Positions 1 through 7,159 of a DNA stretch of 7,487 bases are shown here, piece by piece (position 1 is the first letter of the stretch; each line of letters starts with the position of its first letter). Source of the stretch: an uncultured Roseburia sp. (GTDB lineage Bacteria > Bacillota > Clostridia > Lachnospirales > Lachnospiraceae); the NCBI GenBank assembly GCA_945928585.1, contig CAMENQ010000110.1, forward strand, positions 1 through 7,487, given 5' to 3'. The notes under the pieces were generated by a model, which was not told where the DNA came from, made no database searches, and worked only from the letters and a program-made list of their open reading frames with translations. The position numbers and the translations under genes are program-made.

Positions 1-132
1 TTACTGACGTCAATATTAGAGTATATTACAGGTTTTGTTTTAGAAAAAGTATTTTTCTGCAGAACAAATACATATAGTAAAAAAATTGGCAATGGAGCCT
101 TTTGGGAAACCATTGTCAATTTTTTATTTTAG
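1..132 (+). pseudogene. Possible degraded 3' fragment of a PF06541 (CmpB-type) membrane protein gene
   Basis: Frame 1 is open from the window edge to a TAG at 130-132 (44 codons, no start in view). Its translation contains SILEYITGFVLEKVF, which closely resembles the conserved segment of PF06541 'putative ABC-transporter type IV' proteins, usually of the form LEYxTGxxLEKLF followed by RWWDYS. Here the next residues are R-TNT-YSKK, so R, Y, S and K line up but the normally conserved WWD is lost. The frame then runs into a terminator hairpin and stops in its T-tract, which is an unnatural place for a gene to end. The normal family sequence after this point (an NG-Y/C segment and a last membrane helix) is missing. 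The upstream part lies outside the window. The family match is from memory, so this could be a diverged but working gene or a chance resemblance. Confidence 0.4.
80..130 (+). terminator. Intrinsic terminator hairpin in the opp leader
   Basis: Positions 80-95 pair with 110-125 over 16 base pairs, with one G-T (wobble) pair at 89/116. The core is ATTGGCAATGG against CCATTGTCAAT, closed by a 14-base loop (96-109). The 3' arm runs into TTTTTATTTT (121-130). The A-run at 79-85 mirrors the T-run, so the element could also terminate on the minus strand. It ends only about 19 bases before the oppB ribosome binding site. It therefore either closes an upstream unit or acts as a leader attenuator for opp. 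Confidence 0.75.
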
Positions 133-148
133 AAAGAAAAAAATGAAA

Positions 149-154
149 GGGAGG
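149..154 (+). promoter_or_regulatory. Ribosome binding site of oppB
   Basis: GGGAGG lies 9 bases before the ATG at 164, a consensus Shine-Dalgarno sequence at good spacing. It fixes the oppB start. There is too little room between the hairpin (end about 130) and this site for a full promoter. Confidence 0.85.
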
Positions 155-163
155 TAAAGCGTT

Positions 164-1081
164 ATGGTTAAATACATTGGAAAAAGAATAGCAATCGGAA
201 TCCTTACACTTTTCGTATTAGTGCTTATAACATTTACCATGACAAAGCTGATGCCGGGAAGCCCGTTGCAGTCAAAAAATGTAACAGGTGATGTACTGGC
301 AAAAATGGAAGAAAAATATGGATTGGATAAACCGGTAGCAGAACAATTTTTAATATATTGTAAAAATCTGCTTCATGGTGATTTAGGAACTTCTTATAAG
401 AAGGTTGGAACAGATGTTACGGAAATTATTTCAAATACCATGTGGCCGACCATAAGACTTGGACTTGTAACTTTTGTACTTGTTTTAGTTGTAGGTATTC
501 CGGCAGGCGTAGCTATGGCAAGAGCAAAGAGCAATAAGATAAAGGGCGTGTGGCTGTCAGCACTGACACTTGGAGTCAGCGTACCGAATTTTATAGTAGC
601 ACTGTTATTGTTGATTCTTTTTGGTGTACAGCTAAAGTTGTTCCCTATACTTGGACTTGATACACCTATGCATTATGTGCTTCCTGCAATTGCACAGGGC
701 TTATATCCTATATCAGCAGTTGCAAGGCTTACACAGAGCAGCTATGAAGAAGTAATGAGACAGGATTACATTACCATGGCTAAGGCAAAGGGAATAAGCG
801 GAAAAACAGTTCTTGTCAGACATATTTTGAAAAACGCAATGCTTCCTGTTATTACATATATGGGACCAATGGTAGCTTTCCTTCTTACAGGAAGTGTTGT
901 TATTGAAAATCTTTACACTATACCGGGTATAGGAAAAGAATTTGTAAATGCCATTTCAAATCACGATTATACGCTTGTTATGGGAATTACAATTTTCATA
1001 GGAGCAATCATTATTATATGTAATCTGCTGGCGGATTTGATTTGTGCCATAGTAGATCCAAGAATAAGAAAATCACTGTAA
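164..1081 (+). CDS. oppB: Oligopeptide ABC transporter permease OppB
   Basis: Inner-membrane permease subunit (305 aa) of a peptide importer; with OppC it forms the transmembrane channel. A first membrane helix covers about residues 9-28 and is followed by the PGSP turn. An extracellular segment follows, with the family hallmark HGDLGTSY (71-78). The BPD_transp_1 permease domain starts at about residue 95. The cytoplasmic EAA-type coupling loop spans about 190-225 and contains RQDYITMAKAKGIS; it contacts the ATPases. The C-terminus ends in the usual DPRIRKSL-type basic tail. The length is normal for OppB/DppB. The ATG follows GGGAGG at 9 bases. It is the first gene of the five-gene opp cluster, with only 18 bases before oppC. 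OppB and DppB cannot be separated by motif alone; the oligopeptide assignment leans on the binding protein encoded downstream. Confidence 0.93.
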   Translation: MVKYIGKRIAIGILTLFVLVLITFTMTKLMPGSPLQSKNVTGDVLAKMEEKYGLDKPVAEQFLIYCKNLLHGDLGTSYKKVGTDVTEIISNTMWPTIRLGLVTFVLVLVVGIPAGVAMARAKSNKIKGVWLSALTLGVSVPNFIVALLLLILFGVQLKLFPILGLDTPMHYVLPAIAQGLYPISAVARLTQSSYEEVMRQDYITMAKAKGISGKTVLVRHILKNAMLPVITYMGPMVAFLLTGSVVIENLYTIPGIGKEFVNAISNHDYTLVMGITIFIGAIIIICNLLADLICAIVDPRIRKSL

Positions 1082-1099
1082 GGTAAGGAGGTAGAGATT

Positions 1100-2011
1100 A
1101 TGACAGAGGAAGCATTATTTAGAAAGCTGGAGGCTGAGGAGAAAAATGATGAGTTTATAGCTGTTGAAAGTCAGACCTTTTTACAGGCAGCCTGGAAAAA
1201 CTTTAAAAGCAATAAGAGGGCATTAGTTGGAGGAATTGTTCTTATAGTAATTGTTCTTCTTGCAATATTCGGACCTATGGTAGCTCCTTATTCATATGAT
1301 GAGCAGAATATGGCACTTAGAAATGCCTCTCCAAGTGCGGATCATTGGTTTGGAACAGATAAGATGGGAAGAGACATATTTGTACGTATTCTCTATGGAG
1401 CAAGAATAAGTCTTCTTGTAGGTCTGGTGGCAGCAGTTGTAAATCTTATTATAGGTACACTTTACGGCGGCATAGCAGGCTATGCTGGCGGTAAGGTTGA
1501 TATGGTAATGATGAGAATAGTTGATATTATTTATTCTATTCCTTCTATGTTATATATTGTTTTGATTATGTTAATGTTCGGTGCCAGTGTAGGAAGCATT
1601 GTTTTGGGAATTTCAATATCCTGCTGGATAGATATGGCACGAATAGTAAGACAGGAGGTAAAAAGCCTTAAGGAACAGGAATTTACAATGGCAGCCTTTG
1701 TACTTGGAGCAAGTTCAAAGCGTATACTTGTAAAGCATCTTCTTTTAAATGCTATGGGACAGATCATAGTTACTGTTACACTGATGGTTCCACAGGCTAT
1801 ATTTACTGAAGCTTGGTTAAGCTTCCTTGGAGTTGGTATTTCTGCTCCGCAGGCAAGCTGGGGTACACTTGCACAGGATGCAAGAAGTCTTATTCAGGTT
1901 TATCCTATGCAGACGGTTTACCCAATGTTAGCTATATGTATAACAATATTTGCATTTAACTTTGTAGGTGAAGGTTTGGAGAAAGCACTGGACCCTAAGA
2001 GAAAGAGATAG
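1100..2011 (+). CDS. oppC: Oligopeptide ABC transporter permease OppC
   Basis: Second membrane permease (303 aa), partner of OppB in the translocation pore. A charged cytoplasmic N-terminus of about 40 residues precedes the OppC_N helix (about 43-62), which ends in GPMVAPYSYDEQN. Next comes the family motif HWFGTDKMGRDIFVRILYGARISL, and then the BPD_transp_1 domain with several membrane helices. The EAA-type coupling loop (about 183-215) contains QEFTMAAFVLGASS, and a LSFLGVGISAPQASWG segment follows, as is typical of OppC/DppC. The C-terminus ends in GEGLEKALDPKRKR, the standard ending for this family. A GGAGG (1087-1091) sits 8 bases before the ATG. The stop codon at 2009-2011 shares bases with the oppD ribosome binding site, which implies coupled translation. 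Confidence 0.94.
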   Translation: MTEEALFRKLEAEEKNDEFIAVESQTFLQAAWKNFKSNKRALVGGIVLIVIVLLAIFGPMVAPYSYDEQNMALRNASPSADHWFGTDKMGRDIFVRILYGARISLLVGLVAAVVNLIIGTLYGGIAGYAGGKVDMVMMRIVDIIYSIPSMLYIVLIMLMFGASVGSIVLGISISCWIDMARIVRQEVKSLKEQEFTMAAFVLGASSKRILVKHLLLNAMGQIIVTVTLMVPQAIFTEAWLSFLGVGISAPQASWGTLAQDARSLIQVYPMQTVYPMLAICITIFAFNFVGEGLEKALDPKRKR

Positions 2012-2016
2012 GAGGG
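2010..2016 (+). promoter_or_regulatory. Ribosome binding site that sets the oppD start
   Basis: AGGAGGG overlaps the last two bases of the oppC stop codon and lies 8 bases before the ATG at 2025. A longer in-frame start at 1968, inside oppC, has no such site and would add 19 residues with no family counterpart. The 2025 start is therefore preferred. Confidence 0.85.
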
Positions 2017-2024
2017 AAAGGCTT

Positions 2025-3062
2025 ATGAGTTTACTGGAAATAAGAGGTCTTACGACTGAATTTAAGACAGAACAGGGTATAGTCAAAGCCATACGAGGTA
2101 TAGATTATACAGTAGATAAAGGTGAGGTACTTGGTATCGTAGGAGAGTCAGGATCAGGAAAAAGCGTTGGTATGCTTTCGCTGATGGGACTTCTTGCTTC
2201 AAACGGAAGGGTAACAGACGGAACAATTACATTTGACGGAGAAGACCTGACGCCATCAAATCTTGATACTAAGAAAAAGAAAAAACAGTATGAAGAGAAG
2301 ATGAGAAAAATCAGGGGAAATGACATAAGTATGATTTTTCAGGATCCTATGAGCTACTTAAACCCTATAGTAACCATAGAAAAGCAGATGACAGAAGGTA
2401 TTCTTTATCATACAAAATGTTCAAAAAAGGAAGCAAGACAAAAAGCCATAGAGCTTATGAAAAAGGTAGGAATACCTGCTCCTGAAAGCAGACTTAAGCA
2501 GTATCCATTTGAGTTTTCAGGCGGTATGAGACAGAGAATTATCATAGCTATAGCACTTGCATGTAATCCAAAGCTTATTATAGCAGATGAGCCCACCACG
2601 GCACTTGATGTTACCGTTCAGGCACAGATACTTGATTTGCTTAAGGATATTACAAAGGATACAGATGCAGGCGTTATTATAATCACTCATGATTTAGGCG
2701 TTGTAGCTTCCCTTTGCGACAGAATAAGCATTATGTATGGAGGAAACATAATGGAGGAGGGTACTTCTGATGAAATATTTTATGAGCCGAAGCACCCATA
2801 TACAAAAGGTCTTCTGGCAAGTATTGCAAATTCAAGTGCCGACAAGAGAGAGGAATTAAAGCCTATCCCGGGTACACCTCCTGACCTGTTGAAACTTGAA
2901 AATGAATGTCCTTTTGCAGCAAGATGCAGTGAGGCTATGGAGATATGTACAAAATATAATCCTCTTGTGACAGAGTTTTCACCTACACACAGATGTAAGT
3001 GCTGGCTCCATTGCAGGGACAGATATAAGGAAGTAGTGAAGGGAGATGAGGCAGATGAATAA
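2025..3062 (+). CDS. oppD: Oligopeptide ABC transporter ATPase OppD
   Basis: Cytoplasmic ATP-binding subunit (345 aa) that pairs with OppF to power peptide uptake. In order it shows Walker A GESGSGKS (40-47), Q-loop glutamine 106 in MIFQDPMSYLNP, ABC signature FSGGMRQR (164-171), Walker B LIIADEP (184-190) with catalytic Glu189, D-loop ALD (193-195) and switch His222 in ITHD. All catalytic elements are intact. The C-terminal oligo_HPY extension contains PIPGTPPDLL and cysteines 295, 301, 308 and 324/326 (C-x5-C-x6-C-x15-C). This pattern matches the iron-sulfur-binding tail described for some DppD/OppD proteins. A lysine-rich stretch, KKKKK at 83-87, lies between the nucleotide-binding core and the Q-loop and looks like an insertion of about 10 residues relative to the usual family spacing. 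The stop overlaps the oppF start by 8 bases. Confidence 0.95.
   Translation: MSLLEIRGLTTEFKTEQGIVKAIRGIDYTVDKGEVLGIVGESGSGKSVGMLSLMGLLASNGRVTDGTITFDGEDLTPSNLDTKKKKKQYEEKMRKIRGNDISMIFQDPMSYLNPIVTIEKQMTEGILYHTKCSKKEARQKAIELMKKVGIPAPESRLKQYPFEFSGGMRQRIIIAIALACNPKLIIADEPTTALDVTVQAQILDLLKDITKDTDAGVIIITHDLGVVASLCDRISIMYGGNIMEEGTSDEIFYEPKHPYTKGLLASIANSSADKREELKPIPGTPPDLLKLENECPFAARCSEAMEICTKYNPLVTEFSPTHRCKCWLHCRDRYKEVVKGDEADE
3040..3045 (+). promoter_or_regulatory. Ribosome binding site that sets the oppF start
   Basis: AGGGAG abuts the in-frame ATG at 3046, leaving no spacer, but is 9 bases from the second in-frame ATG at 3055. Spacing therefore favours 3055. The site lies inside the oppD 3' end, as expected for translational coupling. 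Confidence 0.7.
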
Positions 3063-4092
3063 TGAAGCAAAAACAAATGTTAAACCTCTTCTTGAGGTGA
3101 AAAATCTCACAAAATATTTCCCTGCCAAGGGAGGCAAGGAGGTACACGCAGTAGACGGCGTATCCTTCACTATAGAAAAAGGAGAAACACTTGGTATCGT
3201 AGGTGAGTCCGGCTGTGGAAAAAGCTCTATGGGCCGTACGATTTTAAAGGTACATGAGCCTACAGGCGGCAGGATAATATTTGACGGTGAGGATATTACA
3301 GACTTTAATCACAGAAAAATGATGCCTTACCGCAAGCGTATGCAGATGATATTTCAGGATCCATATGCTTCACTTAATCCAAGATTTACCGTAGGCGACA
3401 TTATAGAGGAGCCGATGATTATACATAAGATGGGTACTCCGAAGGAGAGAAAAGCCATCGTACAGGATTTAATTGAGACAGTAGGACTTAAGCCTGACCA
3501 TATAAGAAGATATCCCTTTGAATTTTCAGGTGGTCAGAGACAGAGAATAGGCATTGCAAGGACTCTTGCACTTAAGCCTGAGTTTATAGTCTGTGACGAG
3601 CCTATATCAGCTCTTGATGTATCCATTCAGGCACAGGTTATAAATCTTCTTGAAAAGCTTCAGAGAGAAAGAGGCTTCAGCTATTTATTCATAGCGCATG
3701 ATTTGGAAATGGTTTATCACATCAGCCACAAGATAGGAGTTATGTATCTTGGAAATATGGTTGAGTTTGGCACGTCAGATGACGTATATAAAAGACCTTT
3801 GCATCCATATACAAGGGCACTTATTTCAGCAGCACCTGTTGCAGATCCGAAACAGGCAAAGGAAAAAAAGAGGATAATATTACAGGGAGAGGTTCCGAGT
3901 CCTCTAGATCCGCCACCGGGTTGTCCGTTTTCAGGCAGATGTCCTTACGCTACAGAAAAGTGTAAGATTAAAAAACCTGATACATATGAGTATGACGGAC
4001 GAAAAGTTGCGTGTTACATATACGCGCCTGAAAATGTTAAGCAGTACAGTGATGCAGGAAAGACACCTGAGGAAGCTGTATTTCTTAAATAA
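3055..4092 (+). CDS. oppF: Oligopeptide ABC transporter ATPase OppF
   Basis: Second ATPase subunit (345 aa from this start; 348 aa if the ATG at 3046 is used). It is expected to form a heterodimer with OppD at the cytoplasmic face of OppB/OppC. It shows Walker A GESGCGKS (50-57), Q-loop Gln101 in MIFQDPYASLNP, signature FSGGQRQR (157-164), Walker B FIVCDEP (177-183), D-loop ALD (186-188) and switch His215 in IAHD. The GCGKS form of Walker A and the QDPYASLNP motif are typical of OppF/DppF rather than OppD. The C-terminal oligo_HPY region carries PSPLDPPPGCPFSGRCPYA and cysteines 290, 296, 303 and 320 (C-x5-C-x6-C-x16-C), again an iron-sulfur-type pattern. It begins inside the last codons of oppD, and 26 bases separate it from oppA. 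Confidence 0.95.
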   Translation: MNNEAKTNVKPLLEVKNLTKYFPAKGGKEVHAVDGVSFTIEKGETLGIVGESGCGKSSMGRTILKVHEPTGGRIIFDGEDITDFNHRKMMPYRKRMQMIFQDPYASLNPRFTVGDIIEEPMIIHKMGTPKERKAIVQDLIETVGLKPDHIRRYPFEFSGGQRQRIGIARTLALKPEFIVCDEPISALDVSIQAQVINLLEKLQRERGFSYLFIAHDLEMVYHISHKIGVMYLGNMVEFGTSDDVYKRPLHPYTRALISAAPVADPKQAKEKKRIILQGEVPSPLDPPPGCPFSGRCPYATEKCKIKKPDTYEYDGRKVACYIYAPENVKQYSDAGKTPEEAVFLK

Positions 4093-4118
4093 ATGAAAAG
4101 AAAAAGGAGGAAACAATT

Positions 4119-5759
4119 ATGAGAAAAGTTAGAAAATTAACAGCATTGTTACTTGCAGCAGCCACTATGGCAAGCCTTTCTGCATGCGGCGGAGGAGACA
4201 GCAATGGCGGCAGTTCAGAATCAAAATCAAAGACAGCAGCAAATGAGATAATCATGGCTGAGCAGCCTGAAAATGGTGAATATGATCCTGCAGGTGCTAC
4301 TGCATATGTATATTTTGATTACCAGACATACTGTCTTGAAGGTCTTGTAAGGTATGCGGAGGATGGCTCAATAATACCGGCAGCAGCTTCCACATGGGAG
4401 TCAAATGATGATGCTACAGAATGGACATTCCACTTAAGAGAAGATGGAAAATGGAATGACGGTTCACAGGTTACATCAGCAGATTTCTTAAATACAATTA
4501 CAAGAGCACTTGACCCGGAGACAGGTTCATGGTATGTAGATGGACTTTTCGTTATAAAGGGTGCAGAGGAAGCCTTTAACAATGACGGAAATACAGAGGG
4601 ATTAGGAGTTGAGTGTCCTGATGACCTTACTATCAAGTTTACGTTAAAAGAGCCTACGGCAAACTTCCTTGATTTGCTTTCACTTCCTGTATATTTCCCA
4701 TCAAATTCAAAGTATGCAAAAAGTGAAGATCCTGAGTGGGATATGGATACAACAAAGAACCTTTGCAATGGTCCATTTTACTTTGCAGAAAGAAAAGCAG
4801 GCATAAGCATTACATTTAAGAAAAATGAAAATTATTATGACGCAAATAAGATTAATATTGAAAAAGTAACATATAAATTTATGAATGATGACCAGGCTAA
4901 GGTAGCAGCATATGAGACAGGTGAGCTTGATGCACTTGGAAGTGCACCATATTATGTTGCAGATACATATGCCGGAAAATCAGACCTGAAGCAGTCATCA
5001 GTTCTTGTTACAAACTATATTTTATTTAATATAAATATGGAGCCGTTTGATGATGTAAAAGTTCGTCAGGCATTTGCACTTGCAGTAAACAGAACAGATA
5101 TTACAACAGCAATAGGTGCACAGAGCTATATTCCATCAACAACTTTCGTAGCAAAGAGATATAAGAGCAAGGTTGACGGTTCAGAGTGGGGCGATGTTCA
5201 GGAGACACTTCTTGACGAGAATTTAGAGAAGGCTAAGGAACTTTTAAAAGAAGCAGGCTATGAAAACGGTGAAGGACTTCCGGAAATTACATACACTTAT
5301 CCGGCTATGAGCTACGAAGCAGAGGTTGCACAGGTACTTCAGGCACAGTGGAAGGAACTTGGTGTGGATGTTAAGCTTCAGGCAATGGAGTATGAGGTAT
5401 ATGTAGATGAGCGTCGTTCAGGAAAACTTCAGCTTGCAAGACATCAGTGGACAGGAGATTATGGAGATCCTGCTACATGGCTTGATATGTACAGAGAAGG
5501 TAACTCACAGAATGATATAAAATGGGTAAATGAGGAGTATAACAGCATTATGGCAGAATCTGCAAAGGAGCTTGATGCAGCAAAGAGACAGGAACTTTTA
5601 CTTAAAGCGGAAAAGATTTTAGTTTCAGATGAAACAGTTATATGTCCTTTATTTACAACAGATTTCCTTTATCTGATAAATCCTGATATAACAGGACTTA
5701 AGCAGTATTCGACAGGAGGCTTTGACTTTAGATACATAACTAAGAAAGCAGCCGAATAA
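4119..5759 (+). CDS. oppA: Oligopeptide-binding lipoprotein OppA (SBP family 5)
   Basis: Extracellular, lipid-anchored peptide-binding protein (546 aa) that delivers ligand to OppB/OppC. The N-terminus is a lipoprotein signal: basic MRKVRK, a hydrophobic core, then lipobox LSAC with acylated Cys23. A Gly/Ser-rich linker (24-37) follows, with Cys23 leaving it tethered to the outer face of the membrane. The SBP_bac_5 domain spans about 75-460, with WTFHLREDGKWNDG and VRQAFALAVNRTDI as family hallmarks. The segment W-T-G-D447-Y-G-D-P resembles the OppA site in which a conserved Asp (Asp419 in the Salmonella/E. coli protein) binds the peptide amino terminus; this supports peptide rather than metal or sugar cargo. 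The start has GGAGG (4106-4110) at 8 bases. It is the last opp gene, it ends in tandem stops (TAATAA), and no terminator hairpin follows. The preferred peptide length cannot be read from the sequence. Confidence 0.93.
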   Translation: MRKVRKLTALLLAAATMASLSACGGGDSNGGSSESKSKTAANEIIMAEQPENGEYDPAGATAYVYFDYQTYCLEGLVRYAEDGSIIPAAASTWESNDDATEWTFHLREDGKWNDGSQVTSADFLNTITRALDPETGSWYVDGLFVIKGAEEAFNNDGNTEGLGVECPDDLTIKFTLKEPTANFLDLLSLPVYFPSNSKYAKSEDPEWDMDTTKNLCNGPFYFAERKAGISITFKKNENYYDANKINIEKVTYKFMNDDQAKVAAYETGELDALGSAPYYVADTYAGKSDLKQSSVLVTNYILFNINMEPFDDVKVRQAFALAVNRTDITTAIGAQSYIPSTTFVAKRYKSKVDGSEWGDVQETLLDENLEKAKELLKEAGYENGEGLPEITYTYPAMSYEAEVAQVLQAQWKELGVDVKLQAMEYEVYVDERRSGKLQLARHQWTGDYGDPATWLDMYREGNSQNDIKWVNEEYNSIMAESAKELDAAKRQELLLKAEKILVSDETVICPLFTTDFLYLINPDITGLKQYSTGGFDFRYITKKAAE

Positions 5760-5809
5760 TAAGGTGATAAGACTATACCTGCTGGGATTTTAAGATTAAA
5801 TATGTGAAA

Positions 5810-5815
5810 AGAGGG
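5810..5815 (+). promoter_or_regulatory. Weak ribosome binding site of the MATE gene
   Basis: AGAGGG sits only 3 bases before the ATG at 5819, closer than ideal. The alternative GTG start at 5804 has no purine-rich site at good spacing and would put this motif inside the gene. Translation may be weaker than that of the opp genes, or coupled to upstream ribosomes. Confidence 0.5.
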
Positions 5816-5818
5816 CTT

Positions 5819-7159
5819 ATGGAAAACAAATTTTTTAAATATGTTTTGACCTCTATGACAACAATGCTATTACAGAGCCTTTATTCCATAGTGGATGGAT
5901 TATTTATCAGCAATCTTGTAGGAGACACAGGATTATCGGCAGTCAATGTAGCATGGCCTATCATAGCAGTAATTGTAGCTTTGGGTACAGGCATCGGCTG
6001 CGGCGGCTCGGTACAGATGTCAATGAAACAGGGAGCAGGTGACATAGAAGGTTCAAATAAGGTAAGAGCAAATATAATAATAACACTGGCAGGTGTAAGT
6101 ATACTGGTTACGGCAGCATTTTTAATAATGCTGCCAACACTGGTAAGAATAATGGGAGCAGAAGGCACATTATATGATTATGCCATGGAATATGGAAGAA
6201 TCATGATTATGGGCAGTGCAATACAGATATTCGCTACGGGACTTACACCAATTTTAAGAAACGAAAAAAAGGTAGTACATGCAATGGCAATAATGGTGAC
6301 CGGTCTTGTATGTAACCTTATACTTGATTTTGTATTTTTATATATTTTAAGACTGGGTATAAGAGGTGCTGCAGGAGCATCTATTTTATCACAGTTAATA
6401 ACAGTAGTTCTATGTGTTATAGTAATTATACGAAACAGGGAAAATCCTATACATTTAAAACAGTTTAAGGCAGACAAAGGAATAATAGGAAATATATTCA
6501 AAATAGGAATTTCCCCATTTGGTATATCACTTGCTCCGTCACTTCTCATTATGTTTAATAATATACAATGTATAAAGTACGGAGGCGACACAGCCATAGC
6601 TATATTCTCTATTATTACTTCAACCATAGGCTCATACAGAATATTGCTTATTGGCGTGGCAGAGGGTATTCAGCCACTTGTGAGCTACGCAAAGGGTGCA
6701 GGTGATATAGCAGGAATAAGAAGAATAAGAAATAAGGCTATAGCCACATCAATAATAATGAGTGTCATATTATTTCTGTTTACGGTTGTAACTGCAAAGT
6801 ATTATCCTGCTATATATGGGGCATCACAGGAAGTAAGGGATACGGCATTTCTTCCTATTATAATAAGTGGAACACAGCTTATATTTACAGGACTTGTCAG
6901 AGTAACAAATTCATTTTTTTACTCTATAGGAAAAAATAGCTATTCATTGTTTATGATATATTTTGATCCGTTGATAATGACACCTGTATTACTATATGTA
7001 TTGCCAAAGCTTTTCGGAATGTACGGAATATGGATTTCCACCACAGTATCCCAGGTTATTTTAAATATTGTGGCTGTGGCAATGTACATAAAGCATGGCA
7101 AAAGTTTGAAGGGAGAGGAGGTTGAAATAAGCAATGGTAGAGAAGTTAATGAAGGATAA
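5819..7159 (+). CDS. MATE-family multidrug/metabolite exporter
   Basis: Integral membrane antiporter of the MATE family (446 aa from the ATG; 451 aa from a GTG at 5804). Members use a sodium or proton gradient to expel cationic drugs or metabolites. The N-terminus holds the typical SLYSIVDGLFISNLVGDTGLSA segment (about 20-42, with Asp26 in the first helix), then AVNVAWP and a glycine-rich IGCGGSVQMS segment. The second half repeats the fold, with GVAEGIQPLVSYAKGAG about two-thirds of the way along, a hallmark of MepA-like members. Length and the run of about 12 hydrophobic segments fit an intact protein. Substrate cannot be told from sequence. It lies 59 bases after oppA with no visible terminator or convincing promoter between. 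Its 3' end overlaps the next gene by 26 bases. Confidence 0.92.
   Translation: MENKFFKYVLTSMTTMLLQSLYSIVDGLFISNLVGDTGLSAVNVAWPIIAVIVALGTGIGCGGSVQMSMKQGAGDIEGSNKVRANIIITLAGVSILVTAAFLIMLPTLVRIMGAEGTLYDYAMEYGRIMIMGSAIQIFATGLTPILRNEKKVVHAMAIMVTGLVCNLILDFVFLYILRLGIRGAAGASILSQLITVVLCVIVIIRNRENPIHLKQFKADKGIIGNIFKIGISPFGISLAPSLLIMFNNIQCIKYGGDTAIAIFSIITSTIGSYRILLIGVAEGIQPLVSYAKGAGDIAGIRRIRNKAIATSIIMSVILFLFTVVTAKYYPAIYGASQEVRDTAFLPIIISGTQLIFTGLVRVTNSFFYSIGKNSYSLFMIYFDPLIMTPVLLYVLPKLFGMYGIWISTTVSQVILNIVAVAMYIKHGKSLKGEEVEISNGREVNEG
7115..7121 (+). promoter_or_regulatory. Ribosome binding site of the terminal unknown gene
   Basis: GAGGAGG lies inside the MATE 3' end, 12 bases before the ATG at 7134. The match is strong although the spacing is a little long. 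It supports 7134 over the next in-frame ATG at 7149. Confidence 0.6.

Noticed and set aside
50..78. Possible promoter with -10-like TATAGT at 73-78
   Set aside because: No credible -35 box lies 16-18 bases upstream (the sequence there is TATTTT-like), and AT-rich leaders give such matches by chance. It is kept only as a weak idea.
143..157. Tiny reading frame ATG-AAA-GGG-AGG-TAA over the oppB ribosome binding site
   Set aside because: It has no ribosome binding site of its own, and its bases are explained by the oppB Shine-Dalgarno sequence.
1968..2024. Longer N-terminus for oppD starting inside oppC
   Set aside because: The extra 19 residues are highly charged, unlike any OppD N-terminus, and AGGAGGG lies at proper distance from the ATG at 2025.
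2127..3220. Similar DNA stretches in oppD and oppF (for example CTTGGTATCGTAGG in both Walker A regions)
   Set aside because: These reflect homologous ATPase domains, not a mobile or recent direct repeat; similarity drops off outside the motifs.
4319..4768. A 149-codon open frame on the minus strand inside oppA
   Set aside because: It is fully antisense to a clearly conserved binding-protein domain, has no family-like sequence, and is explained by codon bias of the sense gene.
6178..6627. A 149-codon open frame on the minus strand inside the MATE gene
   Set aside because: It is antisense to conserved membrane helices. The ATA-rich sense codons remove stops on the other strand, which explains the open frame.
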